Source of the DNA: Candidatus Tanganyikabacteria bacterium
GTDB lineage: Bacteria; Cyanobacteriota; Sericytochromatia; S15B-MN24; VGJW01
Length of the DNA stretch: 64,000 nt
Assembly: GCA_016867265.1 (NCBI GenBank)
Contig: VGJW01000003.1
Coordinates: 124,001-188,000, forward strand
Reading direction: 5' to 3'
A model generated the notes under the pieces. It was not told the DNA's origin and made no database searches. It saw nothing but the letters and a program-made list of their open reading frames with translations. Both the position numbers and the translations under genes were made by a program. Shown in pieces: positions 54,329 to 64,000 of the stretch (within the stretch, counting starts at the first letter, position 1; every line of letters begins with the position of its first letter).

Positions 54329-54799
54329 ATGCCGCGTCGTGGTCATCTCGTGAAGCGTGCGCCCGAGCCGGATCCCCGGTTGGGTAGCACGCAGGTTACG
54401 CGTTTCATCAACTGTCTGATGTACAGCGGCAAGAAGTCGCTGGCCGAGCGCATCTTCTACGGTGCGGTCGACAAAGTGGCCGAGAAGGTGGGCAAGGAGC
54501 CCCTCGAGGTTTTCCAGCGTGCCATGCGCAACGCCACGCCGATGGTCGAGGTCAAGCCTCGCCGTGTCGGTGGTGCGACCTACCAGGTGCCGGTCGAGGT
54601 CAAGCCTGAGCGGGGTGCCGCGCTTGCCACCCGCTGGATCATTGCCAATGCGCGCAAGCGGGCGGGCAAGCCGATGATCGAGAAGTTGTCCATCGAGTTC
54701 CTTGAGAGCTTCAACAACACCGGTCCGAGCGTCAAGAAGAAGGAAGACACCCACAAGATGGCTGAGGCGAACAAGGCCTTCGCCCATTACCGCTGGTAA
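54329..54799 (+). CDS. rpsG: 30S ribosomal protein S7
   Basis: 156 residues, normal length. [10 protein letters not shown], the [17 protein letters not shown] helix, [11 protein letters not shown] and [15 protein letters not shown] at the C-terminus are all family standard. It nucleates assembly of the 30S head and follows rpsL by 35 bases. Confidence 0.98.
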   Translation: MPRRGHLVKRAPEPDPRLGSTQVTRFINCLMYSGKKSLAERIFYGAVDKVAEKVGKEPLEVFQRAMRNATPMVEVKPRRVGGATYQVPVEVKPERGAALATRWIIANARKRAGKPMIEKLSIEFLESFNNTGPSVKKKEDTHKMAEANKAFAHYRW

Positions 54800-54817
54800 G
54801 CTCAGGAGTTTTGCCCC

Positions 54818-56902
54818 ATGCCCCGTACCGTACCCTTGGAGCGCACCCGGAACATCGGGATTGCGGCCCACATCGACGCCGGCAAGACCACGACGACCGA
54901 GCGCATCCTCTATTACACGGGGCGTGTGCACAAGATAGGCGAAGTGCACGAAGGCGCCGCTACCATGGACTACATGGTCCAGGAGCAAGAACGGGGCATC
55001 ACGATCACCTCGGCTGCGACCCAGTGTGTCTGGCGTGATCACCGTATCAACATCATTGACACGCCTGGTCACGTTGATTTCACGGTCGAAGTCGAGCGGT
55101 CGCTGCGCGTCCTTGATGGCGTCGTGGCCGTCTTCTGTGCCGTGGGCGGCGTCCAGCCCCAGTCCGAAACGGTCTGGCGTCAGGCGAATCGCTACGAGGT
55201 TCCCCGCATGGTGTTCGTCAACAAGATGGACCGCGTGGGTGCGGACTTCTATCGTGTCCTCGACCAGATTCGTGAGCGCCTGGGTGCCCGCGCCGTTCCG
55301 CTGCAGCTCCCGATCGGTGCCGAGGACCAGTTCAAGGGTGTCATCGACCTGATCGACATGGTTGCCATCCGTTATTACGACGACGAAGGCAAGGACATCC
55401 GGACCGAGGAGATTCCGGCCGATCTGCTCGACAGGGCGAAGACCTTCCGCGAGCAGTTGATCGAGGCGGCAGCGGAGTGTGACGACGAGTTGCTCAACAA
55501 GTATCTGGAGGGCGAGGAACTCTCGAAGGACGAGATTATCCGCGGTGTCCGCAAGGGTACGTGCGCCACGACCCTCGTGCCGATGGTGTGTGGTTCGGCT
55601 TTCAAGAACAAGGGCGTTCAGCCCATGCTCGATGCCGTCGTCGCCTTCCTGCCCAGCCCGTTGGATGTTCCGGACATCAAGGGCACCACGCCCGACGGTG
55701 ATCCGGACACCCGCAAGAGCAGCGACGATGCGCCGTTCTCGGCGTTGGCCTTCAAGATTCTCTCCGACCCCTTCATCGGTCGCTTGACGTTCTTCAGGGT
55801 CTACAGTGGCCGCATCGAGAAGGGCAGCTATGTCCTCAACGCCACTAAGAACAAGCGCGAGCGCGTCAGCCGTATCGTCCAGATGCATGCCAACAAGCGT
55901 GAGGATGTGGAAGAGGTGTTGGCGGGCGACCTGGCCGCGGCCGTCGGTCTCAAGGACACCACCACCGGAGATACCCTGTGTGCAGAGAACAGCCCGATCA
56001 TCCTCGAGTCGATGAACTTCCCCGAGCCGGTCATTCACGTGGCCATCGAGCCGAAGACCAAGGGCGACCAAGAGAAGCTGGGCGAGTCCCTGCGCCGACT
56101 GGCGGAAGAGGATCCTACCTTCAAGGTGTCGACCGATCATGAGACGGGCCAGACCATCATTGCCGGCATGGGCGAACTGCACCTCGAGATCATCGTCGAC
56201 CGTCTCCTTCGTGAGTTCAAGGTCGAGGCGAACGTCGGGCGTCCGCAGGTGGCATACCGCGAGACCATCCGCAAGTCCGTCAACCAGGACACGAAGTTCG
56301 TTCGCCAGACGGGTGGCCGTGGTCAGTATGGGCACGTTGTCATCACGGCCGAGCCGAACGAGCCCGGCAAGGGCTTCGAGTTCCTCAACAAGATCGTCGG
56401 CGGTGTCATTCCCAAGGAATACATCCCGGCCGTCGGTCAGGGTATCGAAGAGGCCCTCGGATCCGGAACCCTGGCGGGTTACCCCGTCGTTGACGTCAAG
56501 GTCAGCCTGACCTTCGGCTCCTACCACGATGTCGACTCGTCGGAGATGGCCTTCAAGATTGCCGGTTCCATGGCGATCAAGGAGGCGATGCCCAAGGCGA
56601 GTCCTGCCTTGCTCGAGCCCTTGATGAAGGTCGAGGTCGAGGTTCCCGAGGCCAACATGGGCGATGTCATCGGAGATCTCCAGGGTCGTCGTCGTGGCAT
56701 CGTGCAGGGTCTCGAAGCCCGGAGCGGCCTGCAGGTCATTCGTATGCTGGTTCCTCTGGCCGAGATGTTCGGTTACGCGACGGACCTTCGTTCGATGACC
56801 CAGGGTCGTGGTACGTTCTCGATGGAGTTCGCCCACTACGCCGAGGCTCCCAAGCAGATCGCCGATGCGATCATCGCCAAGAGCCAGGGTGCCAAGGTTT
56901 AG
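54818..56902 (+). CDS. fusA: Elongation factor G
   Basis: 694 residues with all five domains. P-loop [10 protein letters not shown] at 17-26, switch [10 protein letters not shown], guanine motif VNKMDRVG, and domain [13 protein letters not shown] followed by the conserved [11 protein letters not shown] loop. It moves tRNA and mRNA through the ribosome after peptide transfer. CAGGAG precedes the ATG. tuf, usually next in this operon, is absent; a terminator follows. Confidence 0.98.
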   Translation: MPRTVPLERTRNIGIAAHIDAGKTTTTERILYYTGRVHKIGEVHEGAATMDYMVQEQERGITITSAATQCVWRDHRINIIDTPGHVDFTVEVERSLRVLDGVVAVFCAVGGVQPQSETVWRQANRYEVPRMVFVNKMDRVGADFYRVLDQIRERLGARAVPLQLPIGAEDQFKGVIDLIDMVAIRYYDDEGKDIRTEEIPADLLDRAKTFREQLIEAAAECDDELLNKYLEGEELSKDEIIRGVRKGTCATTLVPMVCGSAFKNKGVQPMLDAVVAFLPSPLDVPDIKGTTPDGDPDTRKSSDDAPFSALAFKILSDPFIGRLTFFRVYSGRIEKGSYVLNATKNKRERVSRIVQMHANKREDVEEVLAGDLAAAVGLKDTTTGDTLCAENSPIILESMNFPEPVIHVAIEPKTKGDQEKLGESLRRLAEEDPTFKVSTDHETGQTIIAGMGELHLEIIVDRLLREFKVEANVGRPQVAYRETIRKSVNQDTKFVRQTGGRGQYGHVVITAEPNEPGKGFEFLNKIVGGVIPKEYIPAVGQGIEEALGSGTLAGYPVVDVKVSLTFGSYHDVDSSEMAFKIAGSMAIKEAMPKASPALLEPLMKVEVEVPEANMGDVIGDLQGRRRGIVQGLEARSGLQVIRMLVPLAEMFGYATDLRSMTQGRGTFSMEFAHYAEAPKQIADAIIAKSQGAKV

Positions 56903-56913
56903 TCCGCAAGGTT

Positions 56914-56948
56914 ACGGCTCCCCATGCCGACAACGCATGGGGGGCCGT
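56914..56948 (+). terminator. Terminator between fusA and rpsJ
   Basis: A 14-bp stem with one T-G pair (56914-56927 with 56935-56948) and a seven-base loop, followed by TTCGTT. It splits the str and S10 operons. Confidence 0.88.
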
Positions 56949-56981
56949 TTCGTTGGAGACGTGCGCTCTCCAGCGTTTGTG

Positions 56982-56990
56982 TGCTACACT
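56982..56990 (+). promoter_or_regulatory. Extended -10 promoter of the S10 operon
   Basis: TGCTACACT (TG plus TACACT) lies 78 bases before the rpsJ ATG, just after the fusA terminator. The -35 is weak, as usual for extended -10 promoters. Confidence 0.7.
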
Positions 56991-57067
56991 GGTGATCCTG
57001 ATTCCGCTCGGAGGCTGTTCTCCGGGTCTGTCCGAAGTTTCCCCGGTCCCTGATCAAGAGTTCTCAG

Positions 57068-57373
57068 ATGTCCGACAAGATTCGCATTCGCCTCAAGGCC
57101 TACGATCATCAGTTGATCGACCAGTCTACTGCCAAGATCGTGGACGTGGCCCGTCGTACTGGCGCCAAGGTGGTGGGTCCTATTCCCCTGCCGACCCAGC
57201 GCAGTGTCTACTGCGTCAACCGTAGTCCCCACGTCGACAAGAAGTCTCGCGAGCACTTCGAGGTTCGGGTGCACAAGCGCTTGATCGACGTCGCTGATTT
57301 TCATGCCAAGACCATCGAGCAGCTCCAGCGGCTCGACTTGCCTGCTGGCGTGGACATCGAAGTCAAGCTTTAA
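57068..57373 (+). CDS. rpsJ: 30S ribosomal protein S10
   Basis: 101 residues. [38 protein letters not shown] and [16 protein letters not shown] are the family core; the loop with the NusE function is intact. It is the first gene after the extended -10 promoter. Confidence 0.98.
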   Translation: MSDKIRIRLKAYDHQLIDQSTAKIVDVARRTGAKVVGPIPLPTQRSVYCVNRSPHVDKKSREHFEVRVHKRLIDVADFHAKTIEQLQRLDLPAGVDIEVKL

Positions 57374-57593
57374 GATGTGGTGTGTGGTTCCTCTCCGGAG
57401 GGGCTGCCCGGTTGGTCTGCGGACGTCCGGGGTTCGGTGTCCGCAGCAGTATGACTTTCCTTATTCCGTTTTTGGATAGGGTTCCCGTGAGGGGGTCGAG
57501 GCCAAGCCTCGTGGTCCTCTGGGTTCGTGGACGCAACCCTCGTCCGATGAATCCATCGACCGCTGTACCCCCGAACAAGAAGGAGTTGCGCCT
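57374..57593 (+). promoter_or_regulatory. Structured 220-base leader between rpsJ and rplC
   Basis: The gap is much wider than others in this operon. It contains a perfect 8-bp stem CTGCGGAC/GTCCGCAG (57417-57424 with 57439-57446), an AT-rich patch with CCTTATTCCGTTTTTGG, and a GAGGC/GCCTC hairpin. It could hold an internal promoter or a ribosomal-protein control site (the S10 operon is controlled by L4 in E. coli), but no match to the known element is claimed. Confidence 0.4.
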
Positions 57594-58229
57594 ATGGCCC
57601 TCGGATTGCTGGGGCAGAAGCTGGGGATGACCCAGATCTTCGATGAGAAGGATCGTTGCGTGCCCGTCACGGTTGTGGCGGTGGGTCCGTGTTTTGTCAC
57701 GCAGGTGAAGACGGTTGATCGCGATGGCTACAGCGCCATCCAGGTCGGTTTCGGTGAGGTCAAGGAGCGTCGGCTCTCCAAGGGCGAAGTGGGTCACCTG
57801 AAGGCCGCGGGCCACGGTGGCCTGCGTCATCTTCGCGAGTTCCGCGTGGACAACGCCGGTGACTACAAGGTGGGCGACGAGATCAAGGCTGACCTGTTCG
57901 CGGCTGACCAGATGGTCGATGTCGTGGGCAAGAGCATCGGCAAGGGTTTCCAGGGCATGCAGAAGCGGCACAACGCTGGTCGCGGTCCGATGGCTCATGG
58001 TTCCAAGTTCCACCGCCACCCGGGCTCCATCGGTGCCGGTACGACGCCTTCCCGCGTCTACAAGGGTGCGTCGATGCCGGGCCGGATGGGCAACGAGCGG
58101 GTTACGGTCCGCAAGTTGACTGTGGTCCGGGTTGATGCGGAGAAGGGTCTCTTGCTGATCAAGGGTGCCCTGCCGGGTGCCGAGGGTGGCCTGCTCATGG
58201 TTCGCCCGGCCGTCAAGGTGGGGAGGTAG
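57594..58229 (+). CDS. rplC: 50S ribosomal protein L3
   Basis: 211 residues. [15 protein letters not shown] at the N-terminus, the [19 protein letters not shown] loop that reaches the peptidyl transferase centre (with the Gln methylated in E. coli not evaluated), and [13 protein letters not shown] are present. AAGAAGGAG precedes the ATG. Confidence 0.98.
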   Translation: MALGLLGQKLGMTQIFDEKDRCVPVTVVAVGPCFVTQVKTVDRDGYSAIQVGFGEVKERRLSKGEVGHLKAAGHGGLRHLREFRVDNAGDYKVGDEIKADLFAADQMVDVVGKSIGKGFQGMQKRHNAGRGPMAHGSKFHRHPGSIGAGTTPSRVYKGASMPGRMGNERVTVRKLTVVRVDAEKGLLLIKGALPGAEGGLLMVRPAVKVGR

Positions 58230-58234
58230 TCGCC

Positions 58235-58852
58235 ATGAAGGTCAACCTGTTCAACGCCGCTGGCGACAAGGTCAAGGAAATTGATCTTCCGGAAGCCATT
58301 TTCGGCATCACGCCCAACACGCATGAGATGCATCGTGCCTTCGTCCGGCAGATGGCCAACTGGCGTGCCGGTACGCACAGCACCCTGACCCGTTCCGAGG
58401 TTCGCGGCGGTGGTCGCAAGCCTTGGAAGCAGAAGGGTACGGGGCGTGCGCGCGCCGGTTCTACCCGCAGTCCGCTGTGGCGTGGCGGCGGTGTCATCTT
58501 CGGGCCCAAGCCGCGTTCCTATGTGAAGGGTCTGCCGCGCAAGATTCGTCGTCTTGCGCTCCGCAGCGCCTTGGCTACCCGCAAGGATGCCGTCCGCGTC
58601 ATGGAGTCGTGGGTCCTCGAGGCCCCCAAGACCCGCGTCGTCGCCGGTCTCCTGAACAAAATCGGTGCAACGGGCAAGGTCCTGCTGATTGTCGAGGGGC
58701 GTAACGACCTTCTCGAGCGTTCGGCCCGCAACCTTCCCGATGTGCGTCTGATTCTTTCGGACAACCTCAATGTCAAGGACATCCTCGAGGCGGACGTGAT
58801 TGTTCCGACCGAGGGCGCCCTGAAGAAGATCACGGAGGTCTTCGCCGCATGA
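58235..58852 (+). CDS. rplD: 50S ribosomal protein L4
   Basis: 205 residues. The long loop [20 protein letters not shown] (tunnel wall, macrolide region) and the globular part ([35 protein letters not shown]) are complete. Five bases separate it from rplC, and it overlaps rplW by four bases. Confidence 0.98.
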   Translation: MKVNLFNAAGDKVKEIDLPEAIFGITPNTHEMHRAFVRQMANWRAGTHSTLTRSEVRGGGRKPWKQKGTGRARAGSTRSPLWRGGGVIFGPKPRSYVKGLPRKIRRLALRSALATRKDAVRVMESWVLEAPKTRVVAGLLNKIGATGKVLLIVEGRNDLLERSARNLPDVRLILSDNLNVKDILEADVIVPTEGALKKITEVFAA

Positions 58853-59148
58853 ACGATCTCTACCAGGTGATTCGCCGCCCCTTGGTGACCGAAAAGGGTG
58901 CCCAGGTCGGCGAGCAGAACAAGTACTGCTTCGAGGTGGCCAAGTCCGCCAACAAGATCGAGATCCGAAAGGCCGTCGAGACCTTGTTCGGCGTCAAGGT
59001 CCTCTCCATCAACACCATGCACGTTCGTGGCCGTACGCGTCGGGTAAACCCGAAGTCGGCGCGCCTCGGCACGTCTCCGTCGACGAAGAAGGCGTTCGTG
59101 ACCCTCGCCGAGGGCCACGCCATCGACTTCTACGGCGAGCAGGCGTAG
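58849..59148 (+). CDS. rplW: 50S ribosomal protein L23
   Basis: 99 residues. [19 protein letters not shown] is the conserved N-terminal block, followed by [20 protein letters not shown]. It forms the tunnel exit site for trigger factor and SRP. Four-base overlap with rplD. Confidence 0.97.
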   Translation: MNDLYQVIRRPLVTEKGAQVGEQNKYCFEVAKSANKIEIRKAVETLFGVKVLSINTMHVRGRTRRVNPKSARLGTSPSTKKAFVTLAEGHAIDFYGEQA

Positions 59149-59162
59149 GAGGTCCAGTCATC

Positions 59163-59990
59163 ATGGCAGTCAAGAAGATGAATCCCCGGACGCCGGGGAC
59201 CCGCGGCATGAGCGTCGCCTCGTTCGAGGACATCACGCGCTCCGCGCCCGAAAAGTCCCTGGTCGTTCATCTGTCTCCCAAGGCGGGTCGTAACGCTCAC
59301 GGTCACATCACGTCGCGGTTCCGTGGCGGTGGCCACAAGCGGAACTATCGCCTGATCGATTTCAAGCGGAACAAGGATGGCGTGCCCGGCAAGGTCGCTT
59401 CGATCGAGTACGATCCGAATCGTAACGCCCGCATCGCGCTCATCAACTATGTCGATGGCGAGAAGCGCTACATCCTTGCCCCGCTCAACCTGGTGGTCGG
59501 CCAGACCGTCGTGTCGGGTCCCGAGGCTGAGCCTCGTCTGGGTAACGCCTTGCCGCTCAAGGCGATTCCCTTGGGTACGATGGTCCACAACATCGAACTC
59601 AAGCGCGGGCGTGGGGGCCAGCTGGTTCGTGCGGCTGGTGCCGCCGCCCAGATCATGGCCAAGGAGGGTAGCTACGTGACCCTCAAGATGCCCAGCGGCG
59701 AGATGCGGTTGGTGCATTGCGAGTGCCGGGCGACCGTCGGTCAGGTTGGTAACCTCGAGGCCAAGAACATCGCGGTAGGGAAGGCTGGGCGCAGCCGTTG
59801 GCTGGGCCGTCGTCCGCACAACCGCGGCGTCGTCATGAATGCGGTCGATCATCCGCATGGTGGCGGTGAGGGCAAGAGCCCGGTCGGCGGCAAGCCTCAG
59901 ACGCCTTGGGGCAAGCCGGCGATGGGCTACAAGACCCGCCGCGGTCGTCGCCCGAGCGACAAGTTCATCGTCAAGCGGAGGGGGAAGTAA
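59163..59990 (+). CDS. rplB: 50S ribosomal protein L2
   Basis: 275 residues, usual length. [37 protein letters not shown] and the C-terminal [18 protein letters not shown] with the conserved His near the peptidyl transferase centre are all present. Confidence 0.98.
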   Translation: MAVKKMNPRTPGTRGMSVASFEDITRSAPEKSLVVHLSPKAGRNAHGHITSRFRGGGHKRNYRLIDFKRNKDGVPGKVASIEYDPNRNARIALINYVDGEKRYILAPLNLVVGQTVVSGPEAEPRLGNALPLKAIPLGTMVHNIELKRGRGGQLVRAAGAAAQIMAKEGSYVTLKMPSGEMRLVHCECRATVGQVGNLEAKNIAVGKAGRSRWLGRRPHNRGVVMNAVDHPHGGGEGKSPVGGKPQTPWGKPAMGYKTRRGRRPSDKFIVKRRGK

Positions 59991-59993
59991 GTC

Positions 59994-60266
59994 ATGTCGC
60001 GTAGCCTGAAGAAGGGTCCCTTCATCCAGGAGCGTCTGCTGGCCCGTGTCGAGGCCTTGGGCGCTGGCCGGGATCGCAAGGTGATCAAGACCTGGTCACG
60101 TGCCAGCACCATCGTGCCCCAGATGATCGGACACACCATTGCCGTCCATAACGGTCGCAAGCATGTGCCCATCTACATCACCGAGAACATGATCGGACAC
60201 AAGTTGGGTGAGTTTGCTCCCACCCGCCTGTTCCGGGGTCATGCCGGTTCCGAGAAGTCGAGGTAA
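59994..60266 (+). CDS. rpsS: 30S ribosomal protein S19
   Basis: 90 residues. [32 protein letters not shown] and [14 protein letters not shown] match the family along its length. It starts three bases after the rplB stop. Confidence 0.98.
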   Translation: MSRSLKKGPFIQERLLARVEALGAGRDRKVIKTWSRASTIVPQMIGHTIAVHNGRKHVPIYITENMIGHKLGEFAPTRLFRGHAGSEKSR

Positions 60267-60269
60267 CCC

Positions 60270-60698
60270 GTGTCTGAGCAGCAAGAGAGTGTCGAGGACG
60301 CGGCGACCGTCGCCACGCCCAAGGCCGTTGGCCGCAAGCTGGCTGGCCGGGGGCTTCCCGGTGCCGAGGTCAAGGCCGTTGCCAAGTATGTTCGTATGAG
60401 CCCTCGCAAGGCGCGTCGCGTGATCGATCTGATTCGCGGCAAGTCGGTCGAGGAGGCCCGCACGATCCTGCAGTTCCTGCCCCAGTTGGCAGCCCGTACG
60501 GTCGTGAAGGTGCTCGACAGCGCCGTGGCCAATGCCGAGCATAATCGTGGCCTGCACCGACGGGACCTGGTCGTTACGGCCGCGTTTGCCGATGGTGGGC
60601 CCACGATGAAGCGTTTCCAGCCGCACGCCCAGGGTCGGGCGTTCCAGATTCTCAAGCGGACCAGCCACATCACCGTGGTGGTCGGGAAGGTGAGGTAG
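60270..60698 (+). CDS. rplV: 50S ribosomal protein L22 with N-terminal extension
   Basis: 142 residues from GTG 60270. The core starts near [19 protein letters not shown], so about 35 acidic/basic residues precede it, longer than the usual 110-residue L22. The tunnel hairpin region [20 protein letters not shown] is normal. No internal start with a better ribosome site was found. Confidence 0.95.
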   Translation: MSEQQESVEDAATVATPKAVGRKLAGRGLPGAEVKAVAKYVRMSPRKARRVIDLIRGKSVEEARTILQFLPQLAARTVVKVLDSAVANAEHNRGLHRRDLVVTAAFADGGPTMKRFQPHAQGRAFQILKRTSHITVVVGKVR

Positions 60699-60702
60699 CC
60701 AG

Positions 60703-61374
60703 ATGGGACAGAAGATCCATCCGTATGGGCTCCGTCTGGGCATCATCAAGCCTTGGCGGTCCCGCTGGTTCGCCGGTCACAAGGACTACCGGCTGAATCT
60801 GGTCGAGGATCGCAAGATCCGCGAGCACATCAAGTCCAAGCTTTACTCCGCCGGCATCGCGGATATCCAGATCGAGCGCAAGTCCTCGGCCGTGACCGTC
60901 TTCGTGACGGCTGCCAAGCCGGGTGTCGTGGTCGGTCGGGGTGGGGCCGGCATCGAGGCGCTTCGCAAGGAGTTGGCCGCGATGACGGGCAAGAAGGTTC
61001 ATGTCGACACGGTCGAGGTGAAGAACCCGGATATCGAGGCCCAGCTGGTGGCCGAGAGCATCGCCGCCCAGCTCGAGAAGCGCGTCGCGTTCCGCCGCGC
61101 CATCAAGTTGTCCATTCAGCGGACGATGAAGGCCGGGGCCCAGGGCGTGAAGGTCATGGTCGCGGGTCGTCTGGGCGGGGCGGAAATCGCCCGTACCGAG
61201 TGGCAGCGCGATGGCCGGATTCCCTTGCATACCTTGCGTGCCGACATCGATTACGGTGTCACCGAGGCGCGGACCATGGCCGGTGTCATCGGCATCAAGG
61301 TCTGGGTCTACAAGGGTGAAGTGCTGCCTCAGCAGCGCGAGGAGAAGGGGGGAACCAGCCGTGCTCATGCCTAA
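60703..61374 (+). CDS. rpsC: 30S ribosomal protein S3
   Basis: 223 residues. [15 protein letters not shown]-domain [15 protein letters not shown] and the C-terminal [20 protein letters not shown] with [13 protein letters not shown] are intact. Its last 14 bases overlap the rplP start. Confidence 0.98.
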   Translation: MGQKIHPYGLRLGIIKPWRSRWFAGHKDYRLNLVEDRKIREHIKSKLYSAGIADIQIERKSSAVTVFVTAAKPGVVVGRGGAGIEALRKELAAMTGKKVHVDTVEVKNPDIEAQLVAESIAAQLEKRVAFRRAIKLSIQRTMKAGAQGVKVMVAGRLGGAEIARTEWQRDGRIPLHTLRADIDYGVTEARTMAGVIGIKVWVYKGEVLPQQREEKGGTSRAHA

Positions 61375-61801
61375 GCGCACCAAGTTCCGCAAGCAGCAGC
61401 GCGGACGTATGCGGGGCGTCGAGACGCGGGGTGCCAAGATTGACTTCGGCACCTACGGTCTTCAGGCCCTCGAGCCCTGCTGGCTGACCAGCCGACAGAT
61501 CGAGGCGGCCCGCCGGGCCATGACCCGCAGCATCAAGCGCGGCGGCAAGGTCTGGATTCGGGTGTTCCCGGACAAGCCGGTGACGGCGCGTCCTGCCGAG
61601 ACCCGCATGGGCTCCGGCAAGGGGGCTCCCGAGTTCTGGGTGGCCGTCGTCAAGCCCGGTCGCGTCCTTTTCGAGATCGAGGGCGTCGCGCCCGAGGTTG
61701 CCGAGGAGGCGATGCGTCTGGCGAGCCACAAGCTGCCCATTCGCACCAAGTTCCTGACGAAGGAAGTTGCGGTCGACGAGAAGGAGGTCACCCATGTCTG
61801 A
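61361..61801 (+). CDS. rplP: 50S ribosomal protein L16
   Basis: 146 residues from GTG 61361, which gives [12 protein letters not shown], matching the [11 protein letters not shown] start of E. coli L16; an ATG at 61367 would drop two residues. [20 protein letters not shown] and [20 protein letters not shown] are conserved. A run of G (GGGGGGAA) is the ribosome site. Confidence 0.96.
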   Translation: MLMPKRTKFRKQQRGRMRGVETRGAKIDFGTYGLQALEPCWLTSRQIEAARRAMTRSIKRGGKVWIRVFPDKPVTARPAETRMGSGKGAPEFWVAVVKPGRVLFEIEGVAPEVAEEAMRLASHKLPIRTKFLTKEVAVDEKEVTHV

Positions 61802-62024
61802 GGCCGTCAAGGCTGCCAAGGTGATCTTCTCGGATCTCCTGGCCAAGACCGCCGACGAGCTCGGGTCCGAGCTCAAGGCTGCCCGTGAAGAGCTGTTTCG
61901 CCTTCGCTTCCAGCTGGCGCTGAAGCAGCTCGAGGACACCTCGCGGATCGGCGCTTGCCGCCACCGCATTGCCCAACTGTCGGATGCCCTCCGGCGCAAG
62001 GAGCGGGAGGTGGCCCAGGCTTAG
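61794..62024 (+). CDS. rpmC: 50S ribosomal protein L29
   Basis: 76 residues, two helices ([24 protein letters not shown] and [22 protein letters not shown]). AAGGAGG is well placed before ATG 61794. The start lies inside the end of rplP (8-base overlap). Confidence 0.96.
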   Translation: MSEAVKAAKVIFSDLLAKTADELGSELKAAREELFRLRFQLALKQLEDTSRIGACRHRIAQLSDALRRKEREVAQA

Positions 62025-62055
62025 GCCTGGGTCATCGCCCCGGAGGACATCAACC

Positions 62056-62301
62056 ATGCCTAAGCGTGAAATCACGGGCAAGGTCGTCAGCGACAAGATG
62101 GAGAAGACCATCGTCGTTGCCGTCGAGACCCGTCACCCCCATCCCCGTTACGGGAAGATCGTCAAGAAGACCAACAGGTTCAAGGCTCATGACGAGGAGA
62201 ATGCCGCTCGTGAGGGCGACGTTGTCCGCATCATCGAGTCGCGCCCCTTGTCTCGCGACAAGCGCTGGAGCCTGACCGAGATTGTGGAGAGAGCCCGATG
62301 A
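62056..62301 (+). CDS. rpsQ: 30S ribosomal protein S17
   Basis: 81 residues. [36 protein letters not shown] and [15 protein letters not shown] are standard. The ATG at 62056 follows GGAGG; longer upstream frames have no conserved residues. Confidence 0.98.
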   Translation: MPKREITGKVVSDKMEKTIVVAVETRHPHPRYGKIVKKTNRFKAHDEENAAREGDVVRIIESRPLSRDKRWSLTEIVERAR

Positions 62302-62666
62302 TCCAGGTTCAGACCCGTCTCGCGGTGGCCGACAACACCGGCGCCCGCGAGCTCATGTGTATCCGCGTCCTTGGCGGCGGCAACCGTCGGTATGCTAATA
62401 TCGGAGACGTGATCGTTGCGGTCGTCAAGGAAGCCGCTCCGAACATGCCTGTCAAGAAGTCCGAAGTTGTGAAGGCGGTCGTCGTGCGCTCCAAGCACGG
62501 TGTTCGTCGCACGGACGGCAGTCTCATCAAGTTCGACGAGAATGCGGCCGTCATCATCAACAAAGACAACAATCCGCGGGGAACCCGCGTTTTTGGTCCC
62601 ATCGCCCGCGAGCTTCGTGATCGTAACTACATGAAGATCATCTCGTTGGCGCCCGAAGTCCTCTGA
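62298..62666 (+). CDS. rplN: 50S ribosomal protein L14
   Basis: 122 residues. [38 protein letters not shown] and the last EVL are the canonical form. Overlaps rpsQ by four bases. Confidence 0.98.
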   Translation: MIQVQTRLAVADNTGARELMCIRVLGGGNRRYANIGDVIVAVVKEAAPNMPVKKSEVVKAVVVRSKHGVRRTDGSLIKFDENAAVIINKDNNPRGTRVFGPIARELRDRNYMKIISLAPEVL

Positions 62667-62726
62667 TAGTCAGAGGCGTTTGTTTCTCTGTTTCGTCTCT
62701 CTTTTCAGGAGAAGGATACCTACCGC

Positions 62727-63074
62727 ATGCACATCAAAAAGGGTGATACGGTGATGGTCATCTCCGGGCGCAAGGCCGCCGAGGGCGGGGACAAGGGCAG
62801 GACCGGCGAGGTCCTGCAAGTGTTTCCGAAGGATGGCAAGGCCGTGGTCCAGGGTGTGAACATCAAGACCCGCCATGTGAAGCCAAGCATGGAGAATCCT
62901 CAGGGCGGCATCATCAAGTCCGAGGCTCCCGTCCATACTTGCAAACTGATGGTCGTCGATCCGTCGTCGGGCAAGCCGACGCGCGTGGGCCGTGCCGTCG
63001 TCGACGGCAAGAAGGTCCGTGTGGCCAAGAAGTCGGGCCAGGTCCTCGCCGACAACACGAAGGTGAAGGAGTAG
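62727..63074 (+). CDS. rplX: 50S ribosomal protein L24
   Basis: 115 residues with the KOW start [20 protein letters not shown] and [12 protein letters not shown]. It follows a 60-base gap after rplN in which I see no strong promoter or hairpin. Confidence 0.97.
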   Translation: MHIKKGDTVMVISGRKAAEGGDKGRTGEVLQVFPKDGKAVVQGVNIKTRHVKPSMENPQGGIIKSEAPVHTCKLMVVDPSSGKPTRVGRAVVDGKKVRVAKKSGQVLADNTKVKE

Positions 63075-63078
63075 TTCG

Positions 63079-63660
63079 ATGCCCAGAATGCTTGACAAGT
63101 ACCAGACTGAGGTCGTTCCGGGCCTTCAGGCCGAGTTTGCTTATGGCAACGTCAATGCCGTTCCGAGGATCCACAAGATCGTCCTGAACGTCGGCATGGG
63201 CGAGGCCGTCCAGAATCCGAAGTCGCTCGAGCGTGCCGTGGCTGACCTGGCTGCCATCGCTGGCCAGAAGCCCGTGCTGACCAAGGCCAAGAAGTCCATC
63301 GCGACCTTCAAGGTCCGCGAGGGCATGGCCATCGGGACTTCCGTCACCCTCCGCGGCGCGCGGATGTGGCAATTTCTTGATCGTCTGATCACGCTTTCTC
63401 TGCCGCGCATCCGGGACTTCCGGGGCGTCAGTGCCAAGAGCTTCGATGGCCGCGGTAATTATTCGCTGGGCATCAAGGAGCAGCTGATCTTCCCCGAGAT
63501 CGACTACGACAAGGTCGACAAGGTCCGGGGCATGGACATTACCATCGTCACCACGGCCGGTACCGACGAGGAAGCGCGCAGTCTGCTGCGTCGCCTCGGC
63601 ATGCCGTTCCGCAAGTCGCCGCAGGATCGTGCGGCCCAAGAGGAGGTCGCCAATGGCTAA
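63079..63660 (+). CDS. rplE: 50S ribosomal protein L5
   Basis: 193 residues. [37 protein letters not shown] and [19 protein letters not shown] are conserved; it binds 5S rRNA. The C-terminus has a short extra tail ([13 protein letters not shown]). It overlaps rpsN by eight bases. Confidence 0.98.
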   Translation: MPRMLDKYQTEVVPGLQAEFAYGNVNAVPRIHKIVLNVGMGEAVQNPKSLERAVADLAAIAGQKPVLTKAKKSIATFKVREGMAIGTSVTLRGARMWQFLDRLITLSLPRIRDFRGVSAKSFDGRGNYSLGIKEQLIFPEIDYDKVDKVRGMDITIVTTAGTDEEARSLLRRLGMPFRKSPQDRAAQEEVANG

Positions 63661-63838
63661 GACGTCCATGGTCCTGAAGTCGCAGCGGAAGCCGAAGTTC
63701 TCGGTCCGTGCGCACAACCGTTGCCTCCGGTGCGGTCGGCCTCGCGGCTACTACCGCGATTTCGGCCTGTGTCGTGTCTGCCTGCGCCAGATGGCTCACC
63801 GTGGTGAGCTGCCGGGCGTTGTGAAGTCGAGCTGGTAG
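63653..63838 (+). CDS. rpsN: 30S ribosomal protein S14, zinc-binding type
   Basis: 61 residues with the two CxxC pairs CLRCGRPRG and [10 protein letters not shown], the short zinc form common in many Gram-positives and deep lineages, rather than the 100-residue Cys-free form. The start ATG 63653 lies inside the rplE end. Confidence 0.98.
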   Translation: MAKTSMVLKSQRKPKFSVRAHNRCLRCGRPRGYYRDFGLCRVCLRQMAHRGELPGVVKSSW

Positions 63839-63853
63839 GGGAGGAGCACGAAC

Positions 63854-64000
63854 ATGCCTGTGACCGATCCCATCGCGGACATGCTGACCCGCATCCGCAA
63901 CGGCAATACCGCCTTCAAGCCGGTTGTCGACGTTCCCCTTTCCCGGATCAAGCGAGAGATCGCCCGGGTCCTGCTTGAGGAAGGCTATGTGACGGCAGTC
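63854..64000 (+). CDS. rpsH: 30S ribosomal protein S8, N-terminal part
   Basis: The first 49 codons of S8 from ATG 63854 ([15 protein letters not shown], then [16 protein letters not shown]); the rest is beyond the window edge. GAGGAG stands eight bases before the start. The order rplE-rpsN-rpsH is the normal spc operon. Confidence 0.95.
   Translation, partial: MPVTDPIADMLTRIRNGNTAFKPVVDVPLSRIKREIARVLLEEGYVTAV

Overview
The window is a 64-kb stretch of high-GC bacterial chromosome with ordinary, densely packed housekeeping and envelope genes. I see no phage genes, transposases or CRISPR arrays. The cell envelope looks diderm: there are ExbB/ExbD, many lipobox signal peptides and a LolA-like secreted protein. 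The best lineage clue is RpoC. It is unsplit but 1888 residues long, with about 660 residues inserted inside the trigger loop, the place where cyanobacterial beta' carries its giant insertion. A GT28 (MurG/MGDG-synthase-like) glycosyltransferase and an MglA/MglB pair fit a non-photosynthetic relative of Cyanobacteria (Sericytochromatia or Vampirovibrionia type), but this is inference, and the short zinc-type S14 does not match typical Cyanobacteria. No photosynthesis gene is present.

Layout. 1-14.3 kb is almost all minus strand: RqcH/NFACT (cut by the window edge), a single-domain response regulator, a lipid kinase, a polytopic membrane protein, RNase HI, a HAD phosphatase, a GHL10 hydrolase, a cobalamin adenosyltransferase, a damaged alkaline-phosphatase-type gene, a LolA-like protein and a four-gene Bat-type (VWA) operon. 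14.4-21.2 kb is plus strand: a GT28 glycosyltransferase, a signalling cluster (DUF4388 protein, roadblock/MglB, MglA GTPase, a frameshifted lipoprotein), a YGN-repeat lipoprotein and a Ser/Thr kinase with TPRs. 21.2-32.4 kb is mixed: tRNA(CAU), nitrilase, DapB-like dehydrogenase, two secreted subtilisin-like lipoproteins, an asparaginase-II-type protein, ExbB/D and BirA.

32.6-53.8 kb is the most unusual part. rpoB and rpoC are separated by 12,070 bp. The gap holds a plus-strand lipoprotein gene after a hairpin downstream of rpoB, and then a convergent minus-strand operon of eight lipoprotein genes. Several of these share an N-terminal domain with an RWP...QVIP motif, several have IPT/TIG folds, and one is fused to a di-haem cytochrome c peroxidase. 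rpoC has its own near-consensus promoter that diverges from this operon.

53.8-64 kb is the str-S10-spc ribosomal region in standard order (rpsL, rpsG, fusA; rpsJ, rplC, rplD, rplW, rplB, rpsS, rplV, rpsC, rplP, rpmC, rpsQ, rplN, rplX, rplE, rpsN, rpsH cut by the window edge), with no tuf between fusA and rpsJ. Promoters with TTGAC[GC] and TANA[CA]T-type boxes precede rpoB, rpoC and rpsL, and a strong terminator plus an extended -10 separates fusA from rpsJ. Two genes (8.6-10.0 kb and 17.75-18.4 kb) carry single-base lesions in G runs, so either real decay or homopolymer errors in the assembly must be considered.
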